DNA of 40,796 nucleotides from an uncultured Bartonella sp. (GCA_946480935.1 CAMLLT010000005.1:1-40796), one strand, 5' to 3'; shown: positions 32,068 through 39,475, counted from the stretch's first letter. Numbers and translations: made by a program. Notes: generated by a model not told the origin, from the letters alone.

Positions 32068-33014
32068 TTTCCACCTCCATCAACCCATTCTTTGTTATCT
32101 TTCAGAAGACGATAAGTGATCGTTTCCTTTTTTTCGTCGGCATCGATTTGTTCACCGGGAACCAAGGACGGTAAAAATAAGTGATGCGGGCAGCCTGCTT
32201 TTTGGTCTTTTGTATCTAATTTTATGTTCAGCCGCTCACACTGCCAACCACCGGCAGCCATTGGTGTAGAGTGTACGCATGTTCGACAATTCCTTATTGC
32301 AAAATCATTCTCGTGGCATATTTTGAACGCCGGACAATTATATGCTTTGCAGATGTAATAGTTGGGATCGTCGGATACACGCGCCGGTTTTTCGTTTGTA
32401 TTGACAATACGTTCCGCTTTGCCAAGCAATGCTAGTGCATGAGCTGCATCATATTTTACGCGTTCTGTGTAAAGTTCGTCGTTATCTTTACACTTCGCAA
32501 AATAAAGCGCGCGTGTAAGACCGAGCAGATGCATATATATTTGCATTTGCGCAACATGATCCGGCTTAGCAACCGCAACGCCGTGTTTTTGTAGTTGCTT
32601 AAACGACGCGAGTGAATGCGTCTTGCACTCCAATAAATGCTTTGTTTTTTCAGCACCGGGGAGCCCTTCTAATATAATGCCGTCGGCAAAGCCTTTTAGA
32701 TGTCCGTCGACGGCAATAACCATCCATTGCCGGCCTGTTGCTGGGTCATTTTCTGCAACATTTACGCCAATGTCCTTCAACCAGCCGATCATGCGGGTTT
32801 CTTCAAGTTTGCCTGTTTCCAATAGCCGTACAAGGCGGCCATTATTTTTTTGAGGTAAACATGCCCATCTGAACCTGTAAAAAATATTTCTTTCGCAAGC
32901 ATGGCCGATCATAGAAGCACCAATCGACACAGAAAAATTCGGCTGATATTCGGCTGCTTTCTTCTCGTCGATCAACATTGGTATAGAATTAGGCAATGCA
33001 GGTATTTCCACCAT
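32064..33014 (-). CDS. PD-(D/E)XK (RecB/Cas4-like) exonuclease
   Basis: The 316-residue protein carries the PD-(D/E)XK nuclease pattern: GHLKGFADGIILEG (Asp111), LLECKTHS (Glu129-x-Lys131) and PDHVAQMQIYMHLLG (QxxxY-type motif). A C-terminal Cys cluster (YICKAYNCPAFKIC ... NCRTCVHS) may hold zinc or an Fe-S cluster as in Cas4/AddB relatives. It would process DNA ends for phage recombination with the neighbouring helicase. AAAGG precedes the start. Confidence 0.82.
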   Translation of the reverse strand: MVEIPALPNSIPMLIDEKKAAEYQPNFSVSIGASMIGHACERNIFYRFRWACLPQKNNGRLVRLLETGKLEETRMIGWLKDIGVNVAENDPATGRQWMVIAVDGHLKGFADGIILEGLPGAEKTKHLLECKTHSLASFKQLQKHGVAVAKPDHVAQMQIYMHLLGLTRALYFAKCKDNDELYTERVKYDAAHALALLGKAERIVNTNEKPARVSDDPNYYICKAYNCPAFKICHENDFAIRNCRTCVHSTPMAAGGWQCERLNIKLDTKDQKAGCPHHLFLPSLVPGEQIDADEKKETITYRLLKDNKEWVDGGGK

Positions 33015-33025
33015 GATTTTTGCCT

Positions 33026-33331
33026 TTACTCAAATGATATTTCGCGCCGTTCTGTACGTAACGTTTTGGTTATCGTTGTCGGGCGGCGATATTTATCAAT
33101 ATCGATGCCATCATTTTTCATTTTATCCGTATCCACCGGACCAGCACGGGTGGCGGTAATCAGGTACGCGATATTTTCGTCACCCCCCACGGAAGTTGAT
33201 TTTTCAGCATCCATTTTTTCCAAGATTTTATTCCGCAAAAAATCTTCTTGTTTTTTTAAACTTTTGATTTTTTCACGAATGTCGGACAGTCTGTCTACAT
33301 CGGAGCGATTAGACATAGATGTATCGTTCAT
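33026..33331 (-). CDS. Hypothetical coiled-coil protein of the recombination operon
   Basis: The ATG at 33331 (MNDTSMSNRSDVDRLSD) has AGGGAG upstream and is preferred to the TTG at 33352. The N-terminal half is a coiled coil (DIREKIKSLKKQEDFLRNKILEK). The second half, with GPVDTDKMKNDGIDIDKYRRPTT, resembles the C-terminal of phage proteins neighbouring ssDNA-annealing or nuclease genes, but I cannot name a family. Between DUF669 and the nuclease it presumably assists recombination. Confidence 0.55.
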   Translation of the reverse strand: MNDTSMSNRSDVDRLSDIREKIKSLKKQEDFLRNKILEKMDAEKSTSVGGDENIAYLITATRAGPVDTDKMKNDGIDIDKYRRPTTITKTLRTERREISFE

Positions 33332-33390
33332 TGAACCGGTTCTCCCTGCCAATGTGTTGAAATGACTAAAGTTTTTTGATTTTTATTTAA

Positions 33391-33918
33391 TTATTTAGTG
33401 TGCCATGGCAGAGGCTTCGCGCCACCGGTGCTTTTGCTTTGCATGGCGTTGGTAGCAGGCTTTGTTTGCATTCCGGCTGCTGGTGCATGCTGTGTTGGAG
33501 TGTTATCAACTGCATTTAAAGCATAATAGTTTTTAATGTGGTTTGATGCACCGTATTGCGGATCGTTTTTAATATTTACTGACAATCTGCATGGAATTTG
33601 CAGCAATTCATCCGTTTCTGCAACAGCCCCGACGCCCAGCGCTTCGCGAATAGCGGCAAAGCGGGAATTGGCAATCTGGATCACTTTATTAAGATTGTTC
33701 ATGCCTTCAGGCCAGAGATTAATACGATCGAACAAAAGTCGGCCGTTATAATCGTCGTCTTGAATTTCCCATGTCAATTTAAGACAACGACCATAATCAT
33801 TGTTTTTACTAATGTTGACAATTTCCGCGTCAATAATTTTGCCTGTATAATCGCCAGCTGTCAGTGGTTCAAAACCCGCGCTTGGTGTTGCAGCAGTATC
33901 GTATTGTTCAAGTCTCAT
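33391..33918 (-). CDS. DUF669 protein, possible ssDNA-binding partner
   Basis: The 175-residue protein has AGDYTGKIIDAEIVNISKNNDYGRCLKLTWEI and RLLFDRINLWPEGMNNLNKVIQIANSRFAAIREALG, the typical DUF669 core (helix-flanked OB-like beta-structure). The low-complexity tail with MQTKPATNAMQSKSTGGAKPLPWHTK resembles flexible single-strand-binding C-termini. DUF669 genes commonly follow an AAA ATPase of the Sak4 type, as here. Start overlaps the ATPase stop as ATGA. Confidence 0.8.
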   Translation of the reverse strand: MRLEQYDTAATPSAGFEPLTAGDYTGKIIDAEIVNISKNNDYGRCLKLTWEIQDDDYNGRLLFDRINLWPEGMNNLNKVIQIANSRFAAIREALGVGAVAETDELLQIPCRLSVNIKNDPQYGASNHIKNYYALNAVDNTPTQHAPAAGMQTKPATNAMQSKSTGGAKPLPWHTK

Positions 33919-34727
33919 TTTTGCGGTTCCTTGTTTGCTTCAGTTTTGTTTTCGTTGCTTGGAAAGTATTTGGCAAGTTCGGTGTAGCCTTGCCCTTTAA
34001 TGTACCGAATACTGGCCGGCATGTTGTACCGGTTTTTCGCCGTAAAGGCGGGGCGACCGGTGGTATTTATTTCGATCACGTTGCTATTGCCAGAAGCAAC
34101 CGCTCGGGTGTTGGAAAAACCTATGTTCTCTTGTTTAATTGTTACCGGTTGTTTCAAAAGGAAAATTGCATCCATTTCGCGTTCGAGCAGCCCACAGCTT
34201 TTACCGTGCAAGTCAATTTCGTACCGGTCGTAGGAAACCGTTTCTGGATCGTCGAAACGTTCGATTGTCGAGTGTGCGATCAGAACGATTGTCATGCCTT
34301 TGTCGGCTCTCAAAGCGTTAATGCCGTCGAGAAATTCTTGCCACACGCGAAGCGCATATACATAGCCCTTACCGTAGCCGAAGTCTTCAATGTTGGTTTT
34401 CGGGTTACCTTTATCATCTCCACGCGCGCACGTTTCAGCAAAAACCAGTTTTTGCAATTCAGTCACACTGTCTACAACCACTGTCTTATAATCGTGTTCT
34501 TCTGTGTAGAGCACGCCAAGTGCTTCTATGAGCTGTTGAAACGTATCAATTTTGCCGAATGACGTTAGCTCGACACCGGCTGGGGTACCGTCTTCTATTT
34601 GAAGAAAAACGGGTGAAGGGAATTCACTTGCCAATGTTGTTTTGCCAATGCCTGCCGGACCATAAATCAAAATCCGAGGCGGTTTATCGGCATGTACTTT
34701 TTTTAGACTTGCTAAGCTTAAAGCCAT
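33915..34727 (-). CDS. Sak4-like RecA-fold ATPase (AAA_24)
   Basis: The start at 34727 (MALSLASLKKVHADKPP) is supported by AAGGG and lies just after the RusA stop; the track's 34769 overlaps RusA. The protein (~270 residues) has Walker A GPAGIGKTT (23-31), Walker B in KTVVVDSVTEL, and a TIVLIAHSTIERFDDPET segment. This is the AAA_24/Sak4 pattern, phage single-strand annealing or recombinase ATPases. With DUF669 and the nuclease it forms a recombination module. Confidence 0.85.
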   Translation of the reverse strand: MALSLASLKKVHADKPPRILIYGPAGIGKTTLASEFPSPVFLQIEDGTPAGVELTSFGKIDTFQQLIEALGVLYTEEHDYKTVVVDSVTELQKLVFAETCARGDDKGNPKTNIEDFGYGKGYVYALRVWQEFLDGINALRADKGMTIVLIAHSTIERFDDPETVSYDRYEIDLHGKSCGLLEREMDAIFLLKQPVTIKQENIGFSNTRAVASGNSNVIEINTTGRPAFTAKNRYNMPASIRYIKGQGYTELAKYFPSNENKTEANKEPQK

Positions 34728-34732
34728 TTTGT

Positions 34733-35167
34733 TTACCCTTGTTTTAGTTGCGTTTTTTGAAAAATCCATGTGCCCGTCGCTCCGCTGTCGTGGGCTGTTG
34801 GATTAAAAAGTAATTTAATTTGTTCCGAAGCCGGGCAAACACTGATGTGCGCTTGTCCTGAAATATTGGGGAGCCAAGCGACTGCCAGAGCGGTTACATA
34901 GCGGTCGTCGCGAATGATCGCAGCTTTGACGATCACATCCAACAGCGCCTTAATACGGTTGTCGACATCAGAACGTCGAGACGCACGTTCAAGCCCCATA
35001 ACGACAATGACATTTCCATTAATCGCTTTAATCTTTTGACGGTGCAGTTCATTTAGCGCGTTAATAATAAAATCATTATATTTTTTTGATTTTACACGCC
35101 CGCGTCCTGGTACATTACGAAAAAGGCTGTTAGTGCTTGGTGGCACCGGCAAAACAAAATTTATCAT
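34733..35167 (-). CDS. rusA: RusA-family Holliday junction resolvase
   Basis: The 144-residue protein begins INFVLPVPPSTNSLFRN and has the RusA catalytic region SRRSDVDNRIKALLDVIVKAAIIRDDRYVTAL, where the two Asp residues of DVDN and the later RDD are the expected metal-binding acids. RusA cleaves Holliday junctions, completing recombination and freeing packaging substrates. It overlaps the wHTH stop by ATGA. Length matches the family (~120-150). Confidence 0.9.
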   Translation of the reverse strand: MINFVLPVPPSTNSLFRNVPGRGRVKSKKYNDFIINALNELHRQKIKAINGNVIVVMGLERASRRSDVDNRIKALLDVIVKAAIIRDDRYVTALAVAWLPNISGQAHISVCPASEQIKLLFNPTAHDSGATGTWIFQKTQLKQG

Positions 35168-35481
35168 TTTGTCACCGCTCTTTCGTGTACCGCTTGAATA
35201 TTTTTCAAGCCAGCATCAATGTAATATCCAGCGCCGGTGCAGAAGCGAATTACAACGTCCGGTACTCTTGCCCGCAGTCGTGAAATTTGGATTTTAATGA
35301 TTGTTTTTTTCTGTGTTGGAGTTTTAACCTTTTTAGAACAATTATTAGGCATCGCGTCGGTGTATAGTTTTTGTGCAGACCATATTTTACCGTCTGACAA
35401 ACAAGCCAAAATTCGCGCTTGTTGCGGCGACAATTTGTAAGCACGTTGTAAATTAATTGAAAACATCGTGGTGTTTGGCAT
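35164..35481 (-). CDS. PhoB-type winged-helix DNA-binding protein 2
   Basis: The 105-residue protein shows a response-regulator-type output domain without receiver: LSPQQARILACLSDGKIWSAQKLYTDAM, then KKTIIKIQISRLRARVPDVVI and CTGAGYYID. The second helix pair and the GxGYYI wing match Trans_reg_C domains. It is the same design as the 24481-24849 protein. Placed in the first part of the early operon, it probably regulates phage transcription. Confidence 0.75.
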   Translation of the reverse strand: MPNTTMFSINLQRAYKLSPQQARILACLSDGKIWSAQKLYTDAMPNNCSKKVKTPTQKKTIIKIQISRLRARVPDVVIRFCTGAGYYIDAGLKNIQAVHERAVTK

Positions 35482-35486
35482 TTTTT

Positions 35487-35690
35487 TTATTTATCTTTTT
35501 TTCGCAAGCAAATCATTCTATGCGTTGGGCAATAACTAACATTTTGGCTGCCTGTTGGCTCTCCGCAGACAAGAGAATTTGGTGTAAAATCTTTTACATT
35601 TTGCCATAGTGGAAATTTACATTGACCAGGCAAAGCAGATAGATATTTTACTCCCCTAATAAAATTTGTATTATTACCAATGTTATTCAT
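35487..35690 (-). CDS. GcrA-like zinc domain protein
   Basis: The 67-residue protein has IRGVKYLSALPGQCKFPLW, SLVCGEPTGSQNVSYCPTHRMIC. This resembles the C-terminal zinc-binding region of the alphaproteobacterial cell-cycle regulator GcrA (CRWP...FCG...YC..H). It lacks the GcrA N-terminal DNA-binding part. As first gene of the early operon it may influence sigma70-dependent or methylation-dependent host transcription; that is inference. A GAG-containing Shine-Dalgarno precedes the ATG. Confidence 0.7.
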   Translation of the reverse strand: MNNIGNNTNFIRGVKYLSALPGQCKFPLWQNVKDFTPNSLVCGEPTGSQNVSYCPTHRMICLRKKDK

Positions 35691-35956
35691 TTATTCACTC
35701 AAACGGTTTGTAAAAAATAAAAATTAGAAAAAATGTAAACGACTTGATATATTTTTTATTTTGTCGATTTCATTTGTTAATAAAACGTATACATGGTGTT
35801 AACCATATTTGCAACAACTTTTTTCAATTAAAAAAAATTGTGCTACAAAAAAATACAAGCAATGAGAGTGGTAATGTAAATGTAGGTGTTGACGTATTGA
35901 CATAAATGTTTACACATTTTGACAACAATTTTTAAACGCAGACGGGAAGAAAAAAG
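35691..35956. promoter_or_regulatory. Divergent early-operon/repressor control region
   Basis: The 266-bp gap lies between the leftward early operon and rightward repressor. It has repeated GTTTACA/TGTAAAC elements: tgtaaac at 35734-35740, an aatgtaaatgtagg near 35873 and the palindrome AAATGT-TTAC-ACATTT (35904-35919). A near match GTTTGTA lies at 35706. TTGACG/TTGACA boxes at 35889 and 35898 are possible -35 elements for the repressor gene. This is the expected immunity switch region; individual operators and promoters are predictions. Confidence 0.65.
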
Positions 35957-36607
35957 ATGACAAAAATAATCGATAATGAAGTTGACGTAAAATGGGTCAA
36001 AGAAAAAATGAATGCAGCTGGCATACGCTCGTATGCCGAGCTAGGGCGGAGAAGCGGGATGATGCAACGTACGTTAATTACGCTTGTCCTGCAGGGGCAA
36101 CGAAACATCCAACAGGAAAATTTGATAAAAATGGCAGAAGTGCTGAAAGTTTCGCCTTTTGATCTTGCTGAAAAACTCGGTGGGCGAACTTATAATTTTT
36201 TGTCTGCTTTGAAAGACATGGAAGCGAACGAAAAGTTAGAGGTACGCGGTTCAATTGACGATAACTTTGCTATTCATTTTTATGAAGCTAGGCATTTCAA
36301 AACAATTAATACAGACATAAAAACACCCGCTGGGAGTTATGGGCTGGTTTATGATATAAAAAACAATCCGGAGACTATATTTTCTGATTCCATAGCGATC
36401 GCGTTGGAAAAACGAGAAGCACCGACAACAATGATGTTGAAACGAAACAATATCGTTTGGCTGGCAGATGGGCGCGTTTTATTAAGGCATGTAGTTTCCG
36501 GTCAATTGCGAAATCGTTTCGATATTTTTGGTGCTAATATGCCGCCGTTATACGACGTAGAAATTGTCGCTTTTTCACCTATCCAGTTTTTAGCTGTGAC
36601 ACTATAA
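35957..36607 (+). CDS. XRE-family phage repressor, atypical C-terminal domain
   Basis: The 216-residue protein has an XRE helix-turn-helix (VKEKMNAAGIRSYAELGRRSGMMQRTLITLVLQG ... NLIKMAEVLKVSPFDLAEKLGG). The C-terminal ~130 residues resemble a LexA/S24-like beta fold but no G-S-M nucleophile segment or catalytic Lys pattern is evident. If confirmed, it would not self-cleave and induction would need another signal. It faces the divergent early operon, the position of a prophage repressor. GGGAAG precedes the ATG, and a terminator follows. Confidence 0.75.
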   Translation: MTKIIDNEVDVKWVKEKMNAAGIRSYAELGRRSGMMQRTLITLVLQGQRNIQQENLIKMAEVLKVSPFDLAEKLGGRTYNFLSALKDMEANEKLEVRGSIDDNFAIHFYEARHFKTINTDIKTPAGSYGLVYDIKNNPETIFSDSIAIALEKREAPTTMMLKRNNIVWLADGRVLLRHVVSGQLRNRFDIFGANMPPLYDVEIVAFSPIQFLAVTL

Positions 36608-36798
36608 AAATCGTTTACAAAAAGTATGCTTTTATTATATATTTTTGCAGGCCATAAAATGGCCGGACTTTTTTCAGCCATGGGGCTTTGTTTCGAAGCT
36701 AACCCCACCGATGCGATAAACAATAACATCGCGGCCTATCATCGTTTATATTTTTTTCAACGATGATGCCTGCATCTATAATTCATAATGTTTAAAAA
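36608..36798 (+). promoter_or_regulatory. Repressor-methylase gap with several hairpins
   Basis: No gene is seen in these 191 bp. A GTTTACA element lies at 36613. A terminator-like hairpin is at 36650-36664. A second hairpin GGGGCTT...AAGC..CCCC (~36681-36705) and a third ATCATCGTT...AACGATGAT (36738-36767, 9-bp arms) follow. Such a row of stems could be a small RNA or simply layered terminators. Confidence 0.5.
36650..36674 (+). terminator. Intrinsic terminator of the repressor gene
   Basis: GGCCAT-AAA-ATGGCC (36650-36664) is a perfect 6-bp hairpin. Four bases later comes a run of six Ts. It sits 43 bp after the repressor stop on the same strand. Confidence 0.65.
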
Positions 36799-37316
36799 AT
36801 GATAAATGTTAGACCAATTAAAACCGCTGCTGCTTACGTTGGCGGAAAACATAAACTTGCCAATCGTATCGTTAATATGATCAATGAAATCAACCACAAA
36901 TGCTACGCAGAACCTTTGGCGTGTCATGTGATAGAGGCAGTCGTTTTGATATTCAAAAACTCGCCCCTGTTCTTAAAGATATTCAAGCCCGCCTTGCAAG
37001 TGTCGTAATTGAAAACCTTGATTGGATTGATTTTATCGACCGATATGATCAGGCAGAAACACTTTTTTATATAGATCCGCCATATTGGGGCACTGAAAAA
37101 TATTATGGCTCAAACTTGTTTAACCGCGCTCAATTTGCGCTTATGGCCAAACGGCTAAACAATATTGATGGGTATTTTATAATGTCGATCAACGACGTTC
37201 CAGAAATTAGGAAATTGTTTGAAGGATTTAAAATAACTGAAGTAGCCACCACATATTCGCTTGGTACTAATAACGCTCACAAGGCAAGCGAGTTGATCAT
37301 CACAAATGCGTGTTAG
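36799..37316 (+). pseudogene. D12-class DNA adenine methylase, internal deletion and frameshift
   Basis: An intact N-terminal piece (MINVRPIKTAAAYVGGKHKLANRI ... CYAEPL) stops being methylase-like after AEPL. The C-terminal piece resumes in another frame as FGVSCDRGSRFDIQKLAPVL, with TLFYIDPPYWG carrying the DPPY motif, and ends with SINDVPEIRKLFEGF and HKASELII. About 80-100 residues normally between AEPF and FGVS are missing, including the target-recognition part. The join lies in aacctttggcg at ~36909, a sequence both AEPFGG and TFGV codons could share, suggesting microhomology deletion. The enzyme is unlikely to work. Confidence 0.8.
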
Positions 37317-37442
37317 GCAGGCGTTTTTTCAAAAACGTTAGAAGTTTTTGCGAACTGCATCAAAAATCATGTAATTCGGTCGCCAAAAACGTAGCGTGCT
37401 ACACAATGATTCTATTTTGAGCAGTGTCTGACATTTTATAAT

Positions 37443-37467
37443 GTTGTCCCCAACGTGTCCCTAAACA
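37443..37467. repeat. attP-flanking direct repeat, left copy
   Basis: gttgtccccaacgtgtccct continued by aaaca matches the right copy at 37721-37745 in 23 of 25 bases. It lies 76 bp to the left of the tRNA-Thr fragment. Each copy contains two TGTCCC half-sites 11 bp apart. It is a candidate integrase arm-type binding site. Confidence 0.7.
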
Positions 37468-37543
37468 ATCTTTTTAGAAGAACAAAGATTATTCTCTCTG
37501 AGAGACCCGTACTATAATTATTTGATTTTATTGGAAAATTAAG

Positions 37544-37595
37544 TGGTGCCCCCAGAGAGACTCGAACTCCCGACCCCCTGATTACAAATCAGGGG
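37544..37595 (-). other. tRNA-Thr(UGU) 3' half, putative attP core
   Basis: Reading leftward: the 3' anticodon arm CCTGATTTGTAATCAGG (anticodon TGT), a variable loop, T-stem/loop GGGAGTTCGAGTCTCTC, the acceptor TGGGGGC, A and CCA. The 5' half of a tRNA is absent: the upstream bases gtgatcgcg do not fold as a D-arm. This is what integration into a tRNA-Thr gene leaves in phage attP. It lies ~150 bp from the integrase start. Confidence 0.85.
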
Positions 37596-37720
37596 TGATC
37601 GCGTTAAACAACATTTAAGCATGTTCACAAAAAGAATAAAAAAATCAATAAAAACAATGTATATAGAAAAAATGATGTTAAAATGTGATTGACTTTATTC
37701 ACCTATCGGCGGCATAAAAA

Positions 37721-37745
37721 GTTGTCCCCAATGTGTCCCTGAACA
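37721..37745. repeat. attP-flanking direct repeat, right copy
   Basis: gttgtccccaatgtgtccct followed by gaaca repeats the left copy with two mismatches, in the same orientation. It ends just before the integrase start region, so integrase binding here might also repress its own gene. Confidence 0.7.
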
Positions 37746-37764
37746 GGTGGAAAAGAGAGAACCG

Positions 37765-38991
37765 ATGCCAAAGCTAACGAACATAATGGTCGCTTCGTTA
37801 AAACCAGCCGAAAAAAGGTATGAGGTAAGCGATATCGTCCCTGGTCTGGTTTTGCGTGTCACACCAAACGGGACGAAAACATATGTTGTTCGCTATCGTT
37901 TTGGTTCGAAAGTATGTAGGCTAACAATCGGTCGTGCGGATGATATAAGCCTATCCGAAGCCCGAGATATGGCACGAGAGGCGTTGAAAAGTGTTCGTTC
38001 TGGTATTAATCCAGCCGACGAAAAAAAAGAAAACAATCGTGAAAAAACGAATAATACTATTTTTTTTAAAGATGCTGCATCAGCCTTTTTAAATGGGCAT
38101 GTAAAATTTTTAAAATCGAAGCACGAACTAGAGCGAATGCTCAATAAAGACATCATTCCGGCTCTTGGTGACATTGATTTTAAAACGATCACTCGGCATG
38201 ACGTTTTGAATTTAACGCGAAAAATAAAGAATGAAGGGCATGATATATATGCCAATCGTGTCTTTGCGTGCTTGAGAAGTCTTTTCCGGTTTTGCGTTGA
38301 AAATGAAATCGGAAATATGAAAATATCCCCGTTAGCTGACTTGCGGTTGCCAGCGAAGGAACATAAACGCGAACGGGTTCTTTTAAACGACGAACTAGCT
38401 TTAATCTGGCTAGCAAGTGAAAAGCTATCTAAAATTTGGGGAACATTTTTTAAGATGTTGATATTGACCGGGGCGCGTCGAGCCGAAGTGGCAGAGGCAA
38501 AATGGGGTGAATTCGATTTCAACCAAGAAAAGCCAACTTGGACACTTTCTGAAAAAAGAACAAAAAATGGTCGTGTTTTTGTACTACCCGTCAGTCCATT
38601 TATCATTGATATTCTTAACGGAATACCGAAATTATCAGGCTGTGATTATGTGTTCACAGTGACCGGCAAAACGCCGATTATAGGTTTTTCGGATGCGAAA
38701 GAGCGTCTGGAAGAACAAGTCAAAATACTTGTTGAAAAAATGGGTATTCAAGACAATCATCTTTTTTCGGAAAATTGGCGAATACACGACATCCGCCGTA
38801 CTGTAGCAACAGGAATGGCAAGAATTGGTATTCAACCACATATTATCGAGGCAGCTTTGAACCATGTTTCGGGCGCGAAAGCCGGCGTTGCAGGCATTTA
38901 TAATCGATATTCATATTTTAATGAAAAAACGGAAGCTTTTACCAAGTGGCAAGAACACGTTGTCAACATTTGTAATGCCATGAAAAAATAA
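37765..38991 (+). CDS. int: Tyrosine integrase, P4/DUF4102 type
   Basis: ATG 37765 (MPKLTNIMVASLKPAEKRYEV) is preferred to the GTG at 37747, which overlaps the arm repeat; GAGAG lies just upstream. The N-terminal arm-binding (DUF4102-like) domain ends near SEARDMAREALKSVRSGINPADEKK. The catalytic residues are visible: Arg in TGARRAE, His-x-x-Arg in HDIRRT, His in LNHVSG and the nucleophile Tyr in AGIYNRY. It would recombine attP with the host tRNA-Thr gene. About 408 residues, normal length. Confidence 0.92.
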   Translation: MPKLTNIMVASLKPAEKRYEVSDIVPGLVLRVTPNGTKTYVVRYRFGSKVCRLTIGRADDISLSEARDMAREALKSVRSGINPADEKKENNREKTNNTIFFKDAASAFLNGHVKFLKSKHELERMLNKDIIPALGDIDFKTITRHDVLNLTRKIKNEGHDIYANRVFACLRSLFRFCVENEIGNMKISPLADLRLPAKEHKRERVLLNDELALIWLASEKLSKIWGTFFKMLILTGARRAEVAEAKWGEFDFNQEKPTWTLSEKRTKNGRVFVLPVSPFIIDILNGIPKLSGCDYVFTVTGKTPIIGFSDAKERLEEQVKILVEKMGIQDNHLFSENWRIHDIRRTVATGMARIGIQPHIIEAALNHVSGAKAGVAGIYNRYSYFNEKTEAFTKWQEHVVNICNAMKK

Positions 38992-39029
38992 AGTGATTTT
39001 ATTCTACTCTGTGATTTTTTAAAATATGG

Positions 39030-39058
39030 TTTACAAAAAGTAAATTGTATGGTTAATT
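39030..39058 (+). promoter_or_regulatory. Operator-promoter upstream of the AlpA-like gene
   Basis: TTTAC-AAAAA-GTAAA (39030-39044) is an inverted repeat. TTTACA with a 17-bp spacer precedes TTAATT (39053-39058). It closely matches the 20618 element, including the following GTTAAYYATG. The ATG at 39059 falls right after the -10, so translation from the 39095 start is favoured. Confidence 0.5.
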
Positions 39059-39094
39059 ATGTTAACAAAAAACAGAAAACCAGAGGAAATAAAA

Positions 39095-39361
39095 ATGGCT
39101 TATATGGTCGCTAGGCAAATACTAAATAGATTTGGCATCTCGCGTACCACATTGTGGAGCTGGTTAAAAAAGAAAGATTTTAATTTCCCACGCCCTATTA
39201 TAATCAATGGGATAAGGTATTTTGACGAAAACGAAGTCTATAAATATGAAAAAGAATTAAAGGCCAACTACGAAAAAAAAATGGAAGAGGGAAAAAAAAG
39301 ATATGTACGAATGGTACATGGAAAAATGCTAAAAATGGCGAAAACAAAAACAATATGTTAA
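39095..39361 (+). CDS. AlpA-like MerR-type HTH regulator (possible excisionase)
   Basis: The start at 39095 (MAYMVARQILNRFGISRTTLWSWLKKKD) has a strong AGAGGAAA upstream; the track's 39059 lies in the promoter. FGISRTTLWSWLKKKDFNFPRPIIINGIRYF is the AlpA/excisionase-type HTH (LGISRSTLWRW...FPRP). The basic C-terminus (KKRYVRMVHGKMLKM) is unusual. Located after int it may promote excision or regulate lysogeny. Confidence 0.75.
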   Translation: MAYMVARQILNRFGISRTTLWSWLKKKDFNFPRPIIINGIRYFDENEVYKYEKELKANYEKKMEEGKKRYVRMVHGKMLKMAKTKTIC

Positions 39362-39475
39362 CGCAACAGCCGAGCGATACAAAATTAGCCGATTAACTAA
39401 TATTTATTTTTCAACTATGAATGTTTTTTTTGTTGTGCAAAAATTTAAATGTTTATTTTTGAAGGAGCGGGAAAA

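Noticed and set aside
33864-34562. 232-residue plus-strand ORF
   Set aside because: Antisense to the Sak4-like ATPase with clear Walker motifs; the ORF has hydrophobic low-quality composition and no start signal.
37544-37595. Functional tRNA-Thr gene
   Set aside because: Only the anticodon arm to CCA end is present; no D-arm or 5' acceptor strand follows, so it is an attachment-site fragment.
37893-38606. 237-residue minus-strand ORF
   Set aside because: Antisense shadow of the integrase, which carries all catalytic residues.
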